A stretch of DNA of 64,000 nt, from the NCBI GenBank assembly GCA_017430835.1, contig JAFRMD010000120.1, positions 62,001 through 126,000 of the forward strand. The letters are read 5' to 3'. This DNA comes from Methanosphaera sp. (GTDB lineage: Archaea > Methanobacteriota > Methanobacteria > Methanobacteriales > Methanobacteriaceae). The translations under genes and the position numbers were made by a program. Under the pieces are notes generated by a model. It saw nothing but the letters and a program-made list of their open reading frames with translations. It searched no databases and had not been told where the DNA came from. Shown here piece by piece: positions 25,982-34,746 of this stretch; the first letter of the stretch is position 1; each line of letters begins with the position of its first letter.

Positions 25982-26527
25982 AGCGCATCACATTCTCCTA
26001 TTATTTTTAAAAGTTTATTGTGTTTTATTGTCTTCACACTCCTTCTTTTTGGGTTTTATCTTTTTCTTGTAGGAAGGTTAAATAAAATGGTTATTTAAAT
26101 TGAAAAAATAATTTTAATCCTTTGATTATTTGGAGAAAGAATTATTAAATTTTATATTTTTGAACTTAAAAGATTTGTTTTTAATTTTTCAATTCAACCA
26201 ATTTATTTTTTTTCATCCTACAATTATAATATATACTAAACTACTATATAAATTTTATGGTTAAAAAGTTAAAAAAATAATAATAAAAAGAAAAACAATA
26301 CACTACAAAAAACGAAACTCCACTAAAATATGAGTATTTAATAAATACTCACATAATATCCAGTTGTTTTACTATTAACAATAGGATATTATCAATATTG
26401 ACTCTTACCCATAAACAAGTAATATATAAACTTTACTGTCAAGTATCATACCAAAACTATAGATAAAACAACAAGTATTTATTAAATACTCACAAAAATA
26501 ACCCCCTACAAAAGGAGAACAAAAAAT
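25982..26527. promoter_or_regulatory. Divergent intergenic region: promoters for the HNH operon (minus) and the adhesin (plus)
   Basis: The minus-strand promoter is AACCATAAAATTTATATAGTAG (about 26241-26262), followed by a ~235-base leader with AAACCCAAAAAGAAGGAG and no long frame. The plus-strand half carries the palindrome GAGTATTTAATAAATACTC (26332-26350), CAATATTGACTCTTACCCAT (26393-26412), a TATA element AATATATAAAC (near 26421) and a second inverted repeat AGTATTTATTAAATACT (26474-26490). The latter set matches the region before the methyltransferase gene. The plus-strand gene has the RBS AAGGAGAAC. Confidence 0.6.
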
Positions 26528-28108
26528 ATGACAATACTAACCGACATAACCTTAAACAATGATATATCAACTTTAAAACTAGGACACGCAGTAACACTAA
26601 TCTGTGATGTCTCAGAACTCACCAATACCTACACAGAATACAAACTATACAGTATAACTAATGAAACATTAACACTAATAGAAGACCTAACCGATAACAT
26701 CACAAACGGCATACTAATATACAAATACTACCCACAAACCACCGGAACAATAAACCTACTAATACAAACAGAAGAACAAAACGAAACACAACATAGAAGT
26801 AACACAATAACATTAAACATCAATAATAACAGTCATGCACAAAACATTTACACTGCCGGACAATTATTAACAACTAACTTAGAAACCAAAGGAGTAACAG
26901 CATCAGCAAATGAAGGACTAACAACATTAATAAACAAAGTATTAGATATTGAAGCAAGTGTCGGAGGAATAGACGTATACACACATATAAACCTAACAAG
27001 CACACAAAATACATGCTACGTAGGAGACACATGCACCCTAAGTGGAGTATTAGAAGCTGATAAAGATGATGAAACAGTAGCTAATATTGACTTGGAAGGT
27101 TACTTGAAAAATGCACCAGTAAAAATCTACAACGGCAACCAACTAATAACAACCATATACACAGATAGTAACGGAGCATACACTTACAACCACATACCAA
27201 CCACCAGTGGAAGTCAAGTATTAACTGCAGTATTCGAAGGAACCGACGACTACCAAACCTGTACCAGCAACACAGTTAACTTAACCGTAAACCCAATAAA
27301 CCTCACATTAACCAGTGATAAAAACACAGCCAACGTTAACGAACTAGTAACATTCACAGCAACACTCACCGATGAAAACGACAACCCAATCACCGGTAAA
27401 AACATAGACTTCATCGACGACGACAATAATATCATCGGAACAGCAACCACAGATAGTAATGGTACATGCAACGTATCTTATTCATGGGAACATACGTCTA
27501 CTTTATATATTCACGCAAAATACTATGATTTTGTTAGTAGTAATTTATCCGTTAATATTATCAGTTTCATAATAGAATTCACAGGAAATAAATTAATATT
27601 AAACAATAAAATAAGGCACTCTGGTGTTGTTATAATTGATTGGAGTGATGGAAATACAGATACATATGAGGACAATTCAATAAGTCATACATATAATACT
27701 AGTGATAATTATACCATAGAAATAATCGGGAATATTAAAAGTATAAAATCTTGTAGTACAAATAATGCATTATTCTATGATTCATACAATACCCAGCTTG
27801 CATGTACTATAAATACTGTTAGTTTCCCTGCAATAACCAGTATAGGAACATATGCTCTCATGGGATGTGCAAATGTAACTAGTATAAATATTCCTAATAC
27901 TGTCATAAGTATTGGTGAAAAAGCATTAATGGGTAATTACGCTAATGTAATTCTTAATTGGACTGATTCATCAACTATCCTGCAATACTCTGATCGATGG
28001 GCATATAATAGTAATAGTATTGGCTCTTTTACTATTCCACCGAATACTGCTGATTTATACACTGCAAAAGGATACCCTGCTAGTAAGTTAGTTGAAGCAT
28101 CATCATAA
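26528..28108 (+). CDS. Ig-like / BspA-like adhesin or tail fibre with switchable C-terminus
   Basis: The 526-residue protein begins without a signal peptide, consistent with a virion fibre. Residues ~1-105 form one beta domain. The phage-fibre motif TAGQLLTTNLETKGVTAS follows (108-125), then two Ig-like domains (about 148-258 and 258-330; TSTQNTCYVGDTCTLSG, TSDKNTANVNELVTFTATLTD). The C-terminal module (from codon 318) has a PKD-like segment (IDWSDGNTDTYEDNSISHTY) and a BspA-type leucine-rich repeat end. This module begins at a 17-bp site (27479-27495) also found, inverted, before two silent cassettes. It is likely a receptor-binding protein with changing specificity. Confidence 0.75.
   Translation: MTILTDITLNNDISTLKLGHAVTLICDVSELTNTYTEYKLYSITNETLTLIEDLTDNITNGILIYKYYPQTTGTINLLIQTEEQNETQHRSNTITLNINNNSHAQNIYTAGQLLTTNLETKGVTASANEGLTTLINKVLDIEASVGGIDVYTHINLTSTQNTCYVGDTCTLSGVLEADKDDETVANIDLEGYLKNAPVKIYNGNQLITTIYTDSNGAYTYNHIPTTSGSQVLTAVFEGTDDYQTCTSNTVNLTVNPINLTLTSDKNTANVNELVTFTATLTDENDNPITGKNIDFIDDDNNIIGTATTDSNGTCNVSYSWEHTSTLYIHAKYYDFVSSNLSVNIISFIIEFTGNKLILNNKIRHSGVVIIDWSDGNTDTYEDNSISHTYNTSDNYTIEIIGNIKSIKSCSTNNALFYDSYNTQLACTINTVSFPAITSIGTYALMGCANVTSINIPNTVISIGEKALMGNYANVILNWTDSSTILQYSDRWAYNSNSIGSFTIPPNTADLYTAKGYPASKLVEASS
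27479..27495 (+). repeat. Recombination site copy 1 (expressed)
   Basis: TATTCATGGGAACATAC, coding for Y-S-W-E-H-T in the adhesin. The same 17 bases occur in inverted orientation at 28967-28983, and a 14/17 match at 29289-29305. Sequence upstream of the three sites is unrelated, as expected if crossover occurs within the site. Confidence 0.75.
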
Positions 28109-28128
28109 AAAAAATGATGTTTCAAAAA

Positions 28129-28983
28129 CTAAACTTCTCTTTCAATTAATTGGCTTAAAGAATATCCCTTCTTATAATATAACATGGTGGTATTTGGAGG
28201 TATGCTAAATATAGTTGTAGAACAGACGTTATTGTTCCAGTTAGAATCACCTAAGGTTAATATTGTTTCAGAAGTATCCCAATTTAAAATAACATTTGTT
28301 AAATTACTATTATTATTAAAATAGGAATACTTAATGTTTGTAACTGTTTTAGGAACATCTAGGCTATGGAGATCACAATTAGAAAAACAGTTATAGTCTG
28401 TAAAAGTAATTAAGTTAGGTGGCAACACAACACTAATTAAATTACTACAGTTATAACAACAATACTTTGGTATTTCTGTAACATTTGGTGGGAATATAAT
28501 CTCAGACAGATTAGTACAACCCCTAAACAAATTACCACCTAAAGTCATGATGTTTTTGGATAGATAAATTTCTGTTAAATCAGTATTATTGTAAAAACTA
28601 AGGTCACCTATACTTATAATACTTGATGGTAGGCTCACATAGTTTAATCCATTTACTCTAAAAACACCTGCTGTGAGGGTACTATCTGAATATCTGGTTG
28701 CGTTATTTATCGCACTAATATTTCCAGTTATTATTATAGTATAATTATCATTTGAAGCATAGGTGTGAGTTAATGCTCCACCAGCATATGTTTCTATTGT
28801 GTTATCCCCCCAATCAATAGTTATTATTCCAGTATACGTAAATGGGTTTGTATTATAACTAATGAATTCATTACCAGTGAATTTCATAATAATACAATCT
28901 ATGATATTTAAATCTATACATCTTAATAAATTGATATCATAATTTACATGAATATTTAAATGGTTTGTATGTTCCCATGAATA
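28129..28983 (-). pseudogene. Silent C-terminal cassette 2 of the adhesin (inverted)
   Basis: A minus-strand open frame of 285 codons (284 residues plus stop) reads from the inverted site at 28983 to the stop at 28129; the apparent ATG at 28887 is internal. Beginning at the site it encodes YSWEHTNHLNIHVNYD, then MKFTGN, a PKD-like segment (IDWGDNTIETYAGGALTHTY), leucine-rich BspA-type repeats and an end similar to cassette 1 (SIPPNTTMLYYKKGY). It has no promoter, RBS or start of its own at the site, and it joins in frame to the constant part after inversion of 27479-28983. I therefore read it as an alternative C-terminus, not a free gene. Confidence 0.75.
28967..28983 (-). repeat. Recombination site copy 2 (silent cassette 2)
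   Basis: Exact reverse complement of the expressed site at 27479-27495. It opens cassette 2 in the same reading frame. The inverted pair spans 1505 bases. Confidence 0.75.
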
Positions 28984-28987
28984 TTAT

Positions 28988-29305
28988 TTATTTTTCAAGA
29001 ATTTCATTAAATAAGGTTATTCCATCTTTTGACTGATATTTAACTAGAACTATTGCAGAAACAAATGTAGACATATACATTGACCTATCAGCCCCATAAG
29101 TAGTGGCTCTATTAAGTAACATGGTTGAACCATCAGATTCAACTCCAGTAATTTCTATAAAATATATTTTTTGATTATTTAAATCAGTTATATAAACCCA
29201 GTTGTCAATGAGTGTAACTGTTGGAGTTATTATAATTGAAACAATACTAGTGACAATATTGAAATTAGCTTTAATATTTAAAGGGATTGCATATTCCCAT
29301 GAAAA
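28988..29305 (-). pseudogene. Silent C-terminal cassette 3 of the adhesin (inverted)
   Basis: From the site at 29305 a frame of 105 codons plus stop reads FSWEYAIPLNIKANFNIV and continues to LFNEILEK before the TAA at 28990-28988. Its first ~20 residues resemble the start of cassettes 1 and 2, and then it diverges into a different, shorter domain with no leucine-rich repeats. It lacks a start codon at the site and ends four bases before cassette 2 begins. Tandem placement with the same site fits a multi-cassette switch. Confidence 0.7.
29289..29305 (-). repeat. Recombination site copy 3 (silent cassette 3)
   Basis: On the minus strand TTTTCATGGGAATATGC, matching the consensus at 14 of 17 bases, with the CATGGGAA core kept. 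It is in the same orientation as copy 2, so recombination between copies 2 and 3 would delete cassette 2, while recombination with copy 1 would invert 27479-29305. Confidence 0.65.
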
Positions 29306-29348
29306 ATATACATATACTAAAAAAAATAAGGATTATAAAATGTTTAAA

Positions 29349-29645
29349 TTATATGCAGTCGCCGTCAATTACTATATCTCGTAAACTTATACCATTACGA
29401 TTGCACCATGAACGTATAATACTACAAACATCATAAAAATTATCTGCCACGCCGAGTACACGGTTTTCATTAACAATCTGATACCCAGTACTCACATGAT
29501 AAATATTAATTACTTCAGGTTCCACATCCACAGTAGTATAATATTTTTCATGTTCAAGTAAATCATCTCGTAAATCACCTAATGAGATACTTTCACCGTA
29601 TCCTTTAATTAAATCCTCAACTAATTCTAATTCAGACTCAAACAT
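29349..29645 (-). CDS. Small acidic hypothetical protein
   Basis: A 98-residue protein starting MFESELELVEDLIKG (the frame extends to a GTG at 29657). GGGTGGTT precedes it. The N-terminal half is helical and acidic, and the C-terminal half has an alternating hydrophobic pattern with two Cys. It follows the cassette locus. Function unknown. Confidence 0.45.
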   Translation of the reverse strand: MFESELELVEDLIKGYGESISLGDLRDDLLEHEKYYTTVDVEPEVINIYHVSTGYQIVNENRVLGVADNFYDVCSIIRSWCNRNGISLRDIVIDGDCI

Positions 29646-29690
29646 ACTAAGAACCACCCAATAAAAAAAAATAATAGTGTGAATATTTTC

Positions 29691-29933
29691 TTAATTCACA
29701 CCAATAACCTCAACAGCAACCTCCATATCAAAATCAGACTCATAAATCGGAATCATCAAATCAAAATCATCTAAGATTAAATCCACATCAACGTGCAGTT
29801 CAGATGCAATGTTTTCAAATTTCCTAAAGAAGTCATTTTTTAAGTTTTCTTTTTCAATAGTGGTTAATTCACCGCAAAGTTCTTCAACCATTTCAATTTG
29901 TTCATTTAAGAATTCATTAATATCTGTTTTCAT
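29691..29933 (-). CDS. Small acidic helical protein
   Basis: An 80-residue protein with a strongly acidic C-terminus (VDLILDDFDLMIPIYESDFD). The start has AGGTGATTAATT, identical to that of the next small gene to the right (30095-30280). It follows a second-family promoter near 29965. Small acidic proteins of this kind can mimic DNA, but no evidence beyond charge is visible. Confidence 0.5.
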   Translation of the reverse strand: MKTDINEFLNEQIEMVEELCGELTTIEKENLKNDFFRKFENIASELHVDVDLILDDFDLMIPIYESDFDMEVAVEVIGVN

Positions 29934-29956
29934 AATTAATCACCTTTCTCTGTTTA

Positions 29957-29995
29957 TATTATCTATTCCACATCATATATAAATGTGTTCACAAA
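29957..29995 (-). promoter_or_regulatory. Second-family TATA promoter for 29691-29933
   Basis: On the minus strand ACATTTATATATGATGTGGAATAG precedes the gene. It matches the elements at 30308-30335 and 30788-30815 and, more distantly, those at 24150 and 62274. The TATA box is TTTATATATGATG. Confidence 0.55.
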
Positions 29996-30094
29996 AACAA
30001 GCCCATTAATATCTTTAATAATGGTTTAAAGTATCCTAGATATTCAGATTAAAAAAAAAGCATAAAAATAAAAATAAAAAAAAAATAAAATTTT

Positions 30095-30280
30095 TTAAAA
30101 ATTCACTACAACATCATCCACACTACTAAAAAAACCACAATCACAAGCATGCACCACCTGATCAAAAACATCTTGACGTGTTTCACAATTCCACATTAAC
30201 ACACCATCCACATACATATTAAATCCATGTTCTTCATTACCAGTTACATCCACAATTTGATTTAAGTTATTAGTTTTCAT
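30095..30280 (-). CDS. Small hypothetical protein
   Basis: A 61-residue protein, MKTNNLNQIVDVTGN, with a Trp/Cys pair in the middle and a Val-rich end. GAAAGGTGATTAATT precedes the ATG and is the same leader as before 29691-29933, so these leaders were duplicated with their promoters. Confidence 0.45.
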   Translation of the reverse strand: MKTNNLNQIVDVTGNEEHGFNMYVDGVLMWNCETRQDVFDQVVHACDCGFFSSVDDVVVNF

Positions 30281-30307
30281 AATTAATCACCTTTCACTAT
30301 TTATATA

Positions 30308-30350
30308 TTATATCCCACATCATATATAAATGTAGAGCATAAAAAAAGAC
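30308..30350 (-). promoter_or_regulatory. Second-family TATA promoter for 30095-30280
   Basis: On the minus strand TGCTCTACATTTATATATGATGTGGGATA. The upstream ~40 bases (30345-30385) are repeated with few changes at 30825-30865 (GAGTCTT-AAAATAAATTATAAGATA), showing that the promoter block was duplicated. Confidence 0.55.
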
Positions 30351-30464
30351 CCCATGAGTCTTTAAAATAAATTATAAGATAGTATTCAAAGCCTGATTAA
30401 AAAAAAGAGAATAAAAAAAGAAAAAATAAAATTATAAAAAAAAATCAGCATGCACCATTACTTT

Positions 30465-30692
30465 TTACTCTTCACACCACACCTCAAACTCACACTCCAC
30501 TTTACTAAAATTATAATCCGCAATTAATAAATCAACAATTTCATCCCACAAACGATAAAACTCCTCACCATCCTCCTCATAAAAAGTAACCTCTTTAATT
30601 AATTTATTTAATTCATCTTCACTCCACTTTTTATTTGAAGACAATAAACTACTCTCAATTCCCATACCATCACATACTTTATAAAAAAACAT
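30465..30692 (-). CDS. Small acidic protein
   Basis: A 75-residue protein; the ATG at 30692 is preferred to a GTG at 30704 because GAGGAG sits too near the GTG. It is Glu/Trp-rich with the end KVECEFEVWCEE. It is preceded by the promoter near 30788. Function unknown. Confidence 0.45.
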   Translation of the reverse strand: MFFYKVCDGMGIESSLLSSNKKWSEDELNKLIKEVTFYEEDGEEFYRLWDEIVDLLIADYNFSKVECEFEVWCEE

Positions 30693-30787
30693 TTTCTTAA
30701 ACACGCTCCTCTATTAATTTTTCTTTTTGAATATTTCTTGGAGGTATACTAATTATAAGTTTTCATACCCCCTCATATATATATTAT

Positions 30788-30865
30788 CTATTCCACATCA
30801 CATATAAAAGCAGACCATAAAAAACAAGACACCACGAGTCTTAAAAATAAATTATAAGATAAGGT
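30788..30865 (-). promoter_or_regulatory. Second-family TATA promoter and duplicated upstream block
   Basis: On the minus strand GGTCTGCTTTTATATGTGATGTGGAATAG lies before the gene at 30465. The block GAGTCTTAAAAATAAATTATAAGATA upstream is a near copy of the one before 30308. The rest of the gap 30705-30973 is A/T-rich without a gene. Confidence 0.5.
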
Positions 30866-30973
30866 ATACCCTTAAAAATAATTATTAAGAATAAAAGACA
30901 AGGTATAACTCATATAATAAACTACAAACAAATAAAATATAAAAAACAACAGTAAAAACAGGATACACAAAAC

Positions 30974-32569
30974 TCATAATACTGATTCCTTAAACATTAA
31001 TAAATGCATTAATTTTTGATATAATTTTAAATCTTCAATAGGATTTTGAACAACATAATTTCCATGTCCTAAAACATGTTCATGACCCATTAAATTTTCT
31101 AAACGGAAATAATCCATATGAGGAGCCATTATTGTTGCAAAAGCATCACGAAAACCATGAAAATGAATTTTATTAACACGTGAATTATACGCATAAGTAT
31201 AACCCAACTTTTCCCGAATCTGTATTAATTGTCTTTCAACAGTAACATATCTCAATCTACTATTACGCTTATTAATAAACAATGGAGAATTATTAGTTAA
31301 TTCATCATCACGATTTAATAAATATAAAACAATCCAGCGAACAGCTTGAGGATTGAAAAAAGTATAATGAGACTTTTTAGTTTTCATAGCAATATTATGA
31401 ACAACAGCAACAAGAGAATCATCATAAATTTTAGGATAAAGATCATCTAAAAGTTTATTAATTTCAGTTTCATCACTGAAATATTTCATTGATTTAACAA
31501 AATCTATACAATCCAGTTTCAATAAATCATTAATTCTTAATCCTGAACTAAACAAACATAATAAGATTGGTTTAAAACTAATATCTGCTTCATAAAATAA
31601 TTTTTCAACATCTTGAATAGTTATAATATCTTCTAAGGATTTTTTTAAACGATGTTCTTTTTCACGTGCAATACGGGGATTAACTGGAATGAAAAAAGAT
31701 TTATAAAAATTTTTCACTTTTGCAAGTATTGCTGAACGAGTAGTTCCCGATAATCCTTCTTCAATTAAACTCATTTGAAAAGTTGTTAAATATTTATAAA
31801 CCGTCCCATCATCAGGGAATACTTTATTATCATAATCATCTTTTGCTTCTTGTAATATAACTTTTAATGGTTTACCTACAAAAGCTGTGAATTTACTTAA
31901 AGAATAAATATACTGATTTTCAGTATTCTTATTTTCCACTTTATTTCTAATCATTAACTCTTTAAAAGTTTCATCTTCAAATCTTAACTTTTGCCTATGA
32001 CTTAATTTCCTATTTAAATCTCTTTTAAAAAATTCTTCCTTATATTCATTATATATTTCATCTTTTCTAATAGGAATCTCATATTTAATACAATATTGAT
32101 AATAAGCATGTGCTGCCTGATATTCATCATCAAAAATACCTAAATAGATTAACTTCCCATTCTTTCTAAGACTTGCTTTCCATTTAACATAATCCCCATC
32201 TTTTGTTTTAATATTTTTAACATTAACACCGGGAAATTTACTTGCACCCCTTGTATACTTTTGCATTAACTGTCCTTTTGTTAATCGTTCAAGATTATCT
32301 AAACTAAAATTAAGAAGATTCCCATCTACAGGAGATATTACTTCATTTTTTCCTCTGTGGAAAAAATAAGTTATTTGTCTTTGATAACCGTCAATTCTAC
32401 AACTTGTATATATTTCAGGTCTTTTTCTATAAGTATCTATATTCCATTTATATAAGTTAATAATGTTTCTATTGCCTTTGCAGTAAATAAATCTTATTTC
32501 CCTTCCAGATTTTAAAACACGTTTGTAGACAAGTTTTTCACATTTATCACAATATTTACAGAGAATCAT
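30974..32569 (-). CDS. Tyrosine recombinase with N-terminal degenerate HNH-AP2 DNA-binding region
   Basis: The ATG at 32569 is preferred over a TTG at 32578. The N-terminal ~200 residues hold a zinc-ligand pair (CKYCDKC), an HNH-like remnant (SPVDGNLLNFSLDNLERL, lacking the catalytic His) and a clear AP2 domain (KFPGVNV...KWKASLRKNGKLIYLGIFD). The remainder is a site-specific recombinase: Arg in SSGLRINDLL, HFHGFRD (H-x-x-R), GHEH and the nucleophile Tyr in GHGNYVV. It could act on viral integration sites or on the nearby adhesin sites at 27479-29305, about 1.7-5 kb away. A nearby start and no obvious RBS suggest leaderless translation. Confidence 0.82.
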   Translation of the reverse strand: MILCKYCDKCEKLVYKRVLKSGREIRFIYCKGNRNIINLYKWNIDTYRKRPEIYTSCRIDGYQRQITYFFHRGKNEVISPVDGNLLNFSLDNLERLTKGQLMQKYTRGASKFPGVNVKNIKTKDGDYVKWKASLRKNGKLIYLGIFDDEYQAAHAYYQYCIKYEIPIRKDEIYNEYKEEFFKRDLNRKLSHRQKLRFEDETFKELMIRNKVENKNTENQYIYSLSKFTAFVGKPLKVILQEAKDDYDNKVFPDDGTVYKYLTTFQMSLIEEGLSGTTRSAILAKVKNFYKSFFIPVNPRIAREKEHRLKKSLEDIITIQDVEKLFYEADISFKPILLCLFSSGLRINDLLKLDCIDFVKSMKYFSDETEINKLLDDLYPKIYDDSLVAVVHNIAMKTKKSHYTFFNPQAVRWIVLYLLNRDDELTNNSPLFINKRNSRLRYVTVERQLIQIREKLGYTYAYNSRVNKIHFHGFRDAFATIMAPHMDYFRLENLMGHEHVLGHGNYVVQNPIEDLKLYQKLMHLLMFKESVL

Positions 32570-32586
32570 ATTAATCAAAAAAAGTA

Positions 32587-32663
32587 TAAAATATGAGTTG
32601 GTCTAATCATGGGAAAGACCAACTCTAAAATGATTCGAGTGTAACAAAGTAATATGTTACACT
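32587..32663. terminator. Two adjacent hairpins between recombinase and cassette 32665-33982
   Basis: GAGTTGGTCT and AGACCAACTC (about 32594-32624) form a 10-bp stem. GTGTAAC...GTTACAC (about 32641-32661) forms a second one with AAAGTAATAT between. They lie 3' of the minus gene at 32665 and upstream of the recombinase. They may stop transcription from the right or serve as operators. Confidence 0.5.
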
Positions 32664-32664
32664 A

Positions 32665-33168
32665 TTATATCATATTTAACAAGGATTTAAATTTATCCTT
32701 GTTGGTTTTACCTTCAAGGGATTGGAATTTCTTCATCTCCGAAGGAGTAATCCTTAAACTTAATCTTTCAGTTGCATATTCATATTGTGAAATGTCAACT
32801 GAATATAAGTTAAAAATGAACTCAAAAGTCATCTTGACTTTCTTTTCTTCAGACATATCTTTGATGCTCTTGATATTGTTCAAAGCATCGATGATTGCGT
32901 ATTTTATCTGCTCCTCCTTGATGTACATCTCAGTTCCTGCAGAGATTCCCATACCTCCAAAGAAAAGAGAACACATGTATGCAAACGAAGTGGCTCTGAT
33001 TATGTCAAACCCATTTTCACGTGCATGATATTGTGCATATGCTGCCCATCTTGTAGGATTATCAATAATTTGAAATCCTACGCCAATTTCATTGAGGAAC
33101 TGTTGAAGTTCCTCATCACTTAACTCACAACCAATAATGGTTGGTTGATATTTATTTTTCCAAAACAT
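32665..33168 (-). CDS. Hypothetical protein in an atypical-composition pair
   Basis: The ATG at 33168 is preceded by GGGGGATTTTAAT, so I prefer it to 33183. The 167-residue protein has a short conserved-looking core (WAAYAQYHARENGFDIIRATSF) and a basic C-terminus. Codon use has more G/C at third positions than neighbouring genes, as does the next gene to the right, suggesting recent acquisition of both. No family recognised; a defence or moron function is a guess. Confidence 0.5.
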   Translation of the reverse strand: MFWKNKYQPTIIGCELSDEELQQFLNEIGVGFQIIDNPTRWAAYAQYHARENGFDIIRATSFAYMCSLFFGGMGISAGTEMYIKEEQIKYAIIDALNNIKSIKDMSEEKKVKMTFEFIFNLYSVDISQYEYATERLSLRITPSEMKKFQSLEGKTNKDKFKSLLNMI

Positions 33169-33205
33169 ATTAAAATCCCCCATAAAAAATATATTTGGAA
33201 GAGTT

Positions 33206-33982
33206 TTATTCTAACTCTTCATCGATTAGTCCTTGGTCTCTTAAAAACTCATCTAAATTGTCATCGGTTACAAATGCAAGTTTTTGCAACCAGTTTTCAT
33301 CATAATCTCCATCAAGGGCTTGTTCCATTACATCACCATACTTTGCATAGATACCTAATCTGTATGTGAGTATGCGTGCAAATATTCTCCTTGCTTCCTC
33401 ATTAACATCATCTATTATCTCGTCTCTAAAATCTACATCCCAGTAATCTTTACTAATTTCAAAGTAGATGTGTCCTTTTTCAACATAGGAACTGTCATCA
33501 TCAACATCCCAAGGGTCAAATTTTTCACCAAATTCGTTCATGTATTCTGCAAAATCATTGATTGTTTTTCCATTCCATTTTGGGATTACTTCAACAAGGT
33601 AGTCTTCTCTGCATGGGAGTTCTTTGATTTCACATTCCATTTTTGCCCCCTCGTTGATGAGGAGTGTGAGATTTTCTCTCACATATGTTCTGTTTTCATC
33701 ATCGTTTGATTGTAGGATTATATTTGTAATCCATTCATCATCATCTACTAAATCACTTTCAAATTCCCATATTTCATTTTCTTGTTCGAATGTAGCGCCA
33801 TTTATTTGAACTTCATCATGCAAAATTACTCTTTGTGATTCATAGCCACTACCCTTCCAGTAGTACCAATCTACATCAGTAGCTTCTTCATCGTTAATGG
33901 TCACGTAACCTTCAACATACATGTTAGGATTTTTATTGCTTGTTATTTTGAAATATATATCAAATTCTTCAAATTCACACAT
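33206..33982 (-). CDS. Acidic hypothetical protein
   Basis: A 258-residue, very acidic protein rich in Trp/Tyr, with segments DVDWYYWKGSGYESQ and PWDVDDDSSYVEKGHIYFEI. It sits 37 bases upstream of the 32665 gene and shares its codon style. It has its own BRE-TATA promoter near 34045. No motif was recognised. Confidence 0.5.
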   Translation of the reverse strand: MCEFEEFDIYFKITSNKNPNMYVEGYVTINDEEATDVDWYYWKGSGYESQRVILHDEVQINGATFEQENEIWEFESDLVDDDEWITNIILQSNDDENRTYVRENLTLLINEGAKMECEIKELPCREDYLVEVIPKWNGKTINDFAEYMNEFGEKFDPWDVDDDSSYVEKGHIYFEISKDYWDVDFRDEIIDDVNEEARRIFARILTYRLGIYAKYGDVMEQALDGDYDENWLQKLAFVTDDNLDEFLRDQGLIDEELE

Positions 33983-34044
33983 TTAAATCATCTCGAATCA
34001 TTTTTTTCTGGAAACCAAAATATGTTTCCGTCATACCTATATTT

Positions 34045-34092
34045 GTCTTACTAATATATATACTTTATGGTTTATTAATTTAAAAAAATAAA
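34045..34092 (-). promoter_or_regulatory. BRE-TATA promoter for 33206-33982
   Basis: On the minus strand AACCATAAAGTATATATATTAG, preceded by the T-rich end of the upstream operon (34093 gene). One of the recurring terminator-promoter modules. Confidence 0.55.
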
Positions 34093-34746
34093 CTAACGAT
34101 AAAACTCAACAAACAAACCATCCCATATATTCAAAGAATCAAACTCAGGATCAAAAAAAGTAACAAACCTACTCTTATCCCAACCTAATACTTCACTATA
34201 ATAATCATAAACAACCGGATAAGGCAAATCATTACTAACAATATAAGCCCAAACATCATCACTAGACCAATCTAACAAAGGATAACAATCCCCATCTTGA
34301 AAATAATTTTTATACTTATGTTTTCTACGATTAGACTCTTCTCTGCGAACACCAATCAAACCCATATTCCAACCGTAACACTTCTTATTCTCATTAATTC
34401 GTCCAAAAAATTGTTCATAACCACTACTTGTATCCTCACCATCACCATGCCGTTTATCTACAACAACATTAATTGCACCTAAACTTTCAAGATTACTTAT
34501 AACCTCTGATTCAATAGGTCGTGGCATTAAATCATCACCATAATCCCAATGCCAAACAGGAACACTCTTATTCAAACTTAAACATAAATGAGTTAAAACA
34601 GTACTATCTTTACCACCACTAAAACTAACATAACAATTATAATTATCTAAAGCTGTTTCAATAATACCTAATGATTTTTTAACTTTTAATTTATACTCTT
34701 TTCTCCGCGAATGTAATAAGAATCCTTTTTTAGTGTATTTGTTCAT
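34093..34746 (-). CDS. PAPS-reductase-like N-type ATP pyrophosphatase (second copy in the CRISPR-like operon)
   Basis: The 217-residue protein has the PP-loop SFSGGKDSTVLTHL near residue 40, an aspartate-rich WHWDYGDD segment, and GLIGVRREESNRR followed by LLDWSSDDVWAYI, as in CysH/IbrA/DndC-type enzymes. They adenylate a substrate, often for sulfur chemistry on nucleic acids. The CxxC residues of true PAPS reductases are not seen. It is the last gene of the operon and overlaps the ParB gene by 17 bases. Confidence 0.8.
   Translation of the reverse strand: MNKYTKKGFLLHSRRKEYKLKVKKSLGIIETALDNYNCYVSFSGGKDSTVLTHLCLSLNKSVPVWHWDYGDDLMPRPIESEVISNLESLGAINVVVDKRHGDGEDTSSGYEQFFGRINENKKCYGWNMGLIGVRREESNRRKHKYKNYFQDGDCYPLLDWSSDDVWAYIVSNDLPYPVVYDYYSEVLGWDKSRFVTFFDPEFDSLNIWDGLFVEFYR

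Noticed and set aside
28129..28887. Treating the minus-strand frame from the ATG at 28887 as an independent gene
   Set aside because: The reading frame continues without a stop to the inverted site at 28983, where it aligns with the expressed adhesin. The ATG is internal and has no RBS.
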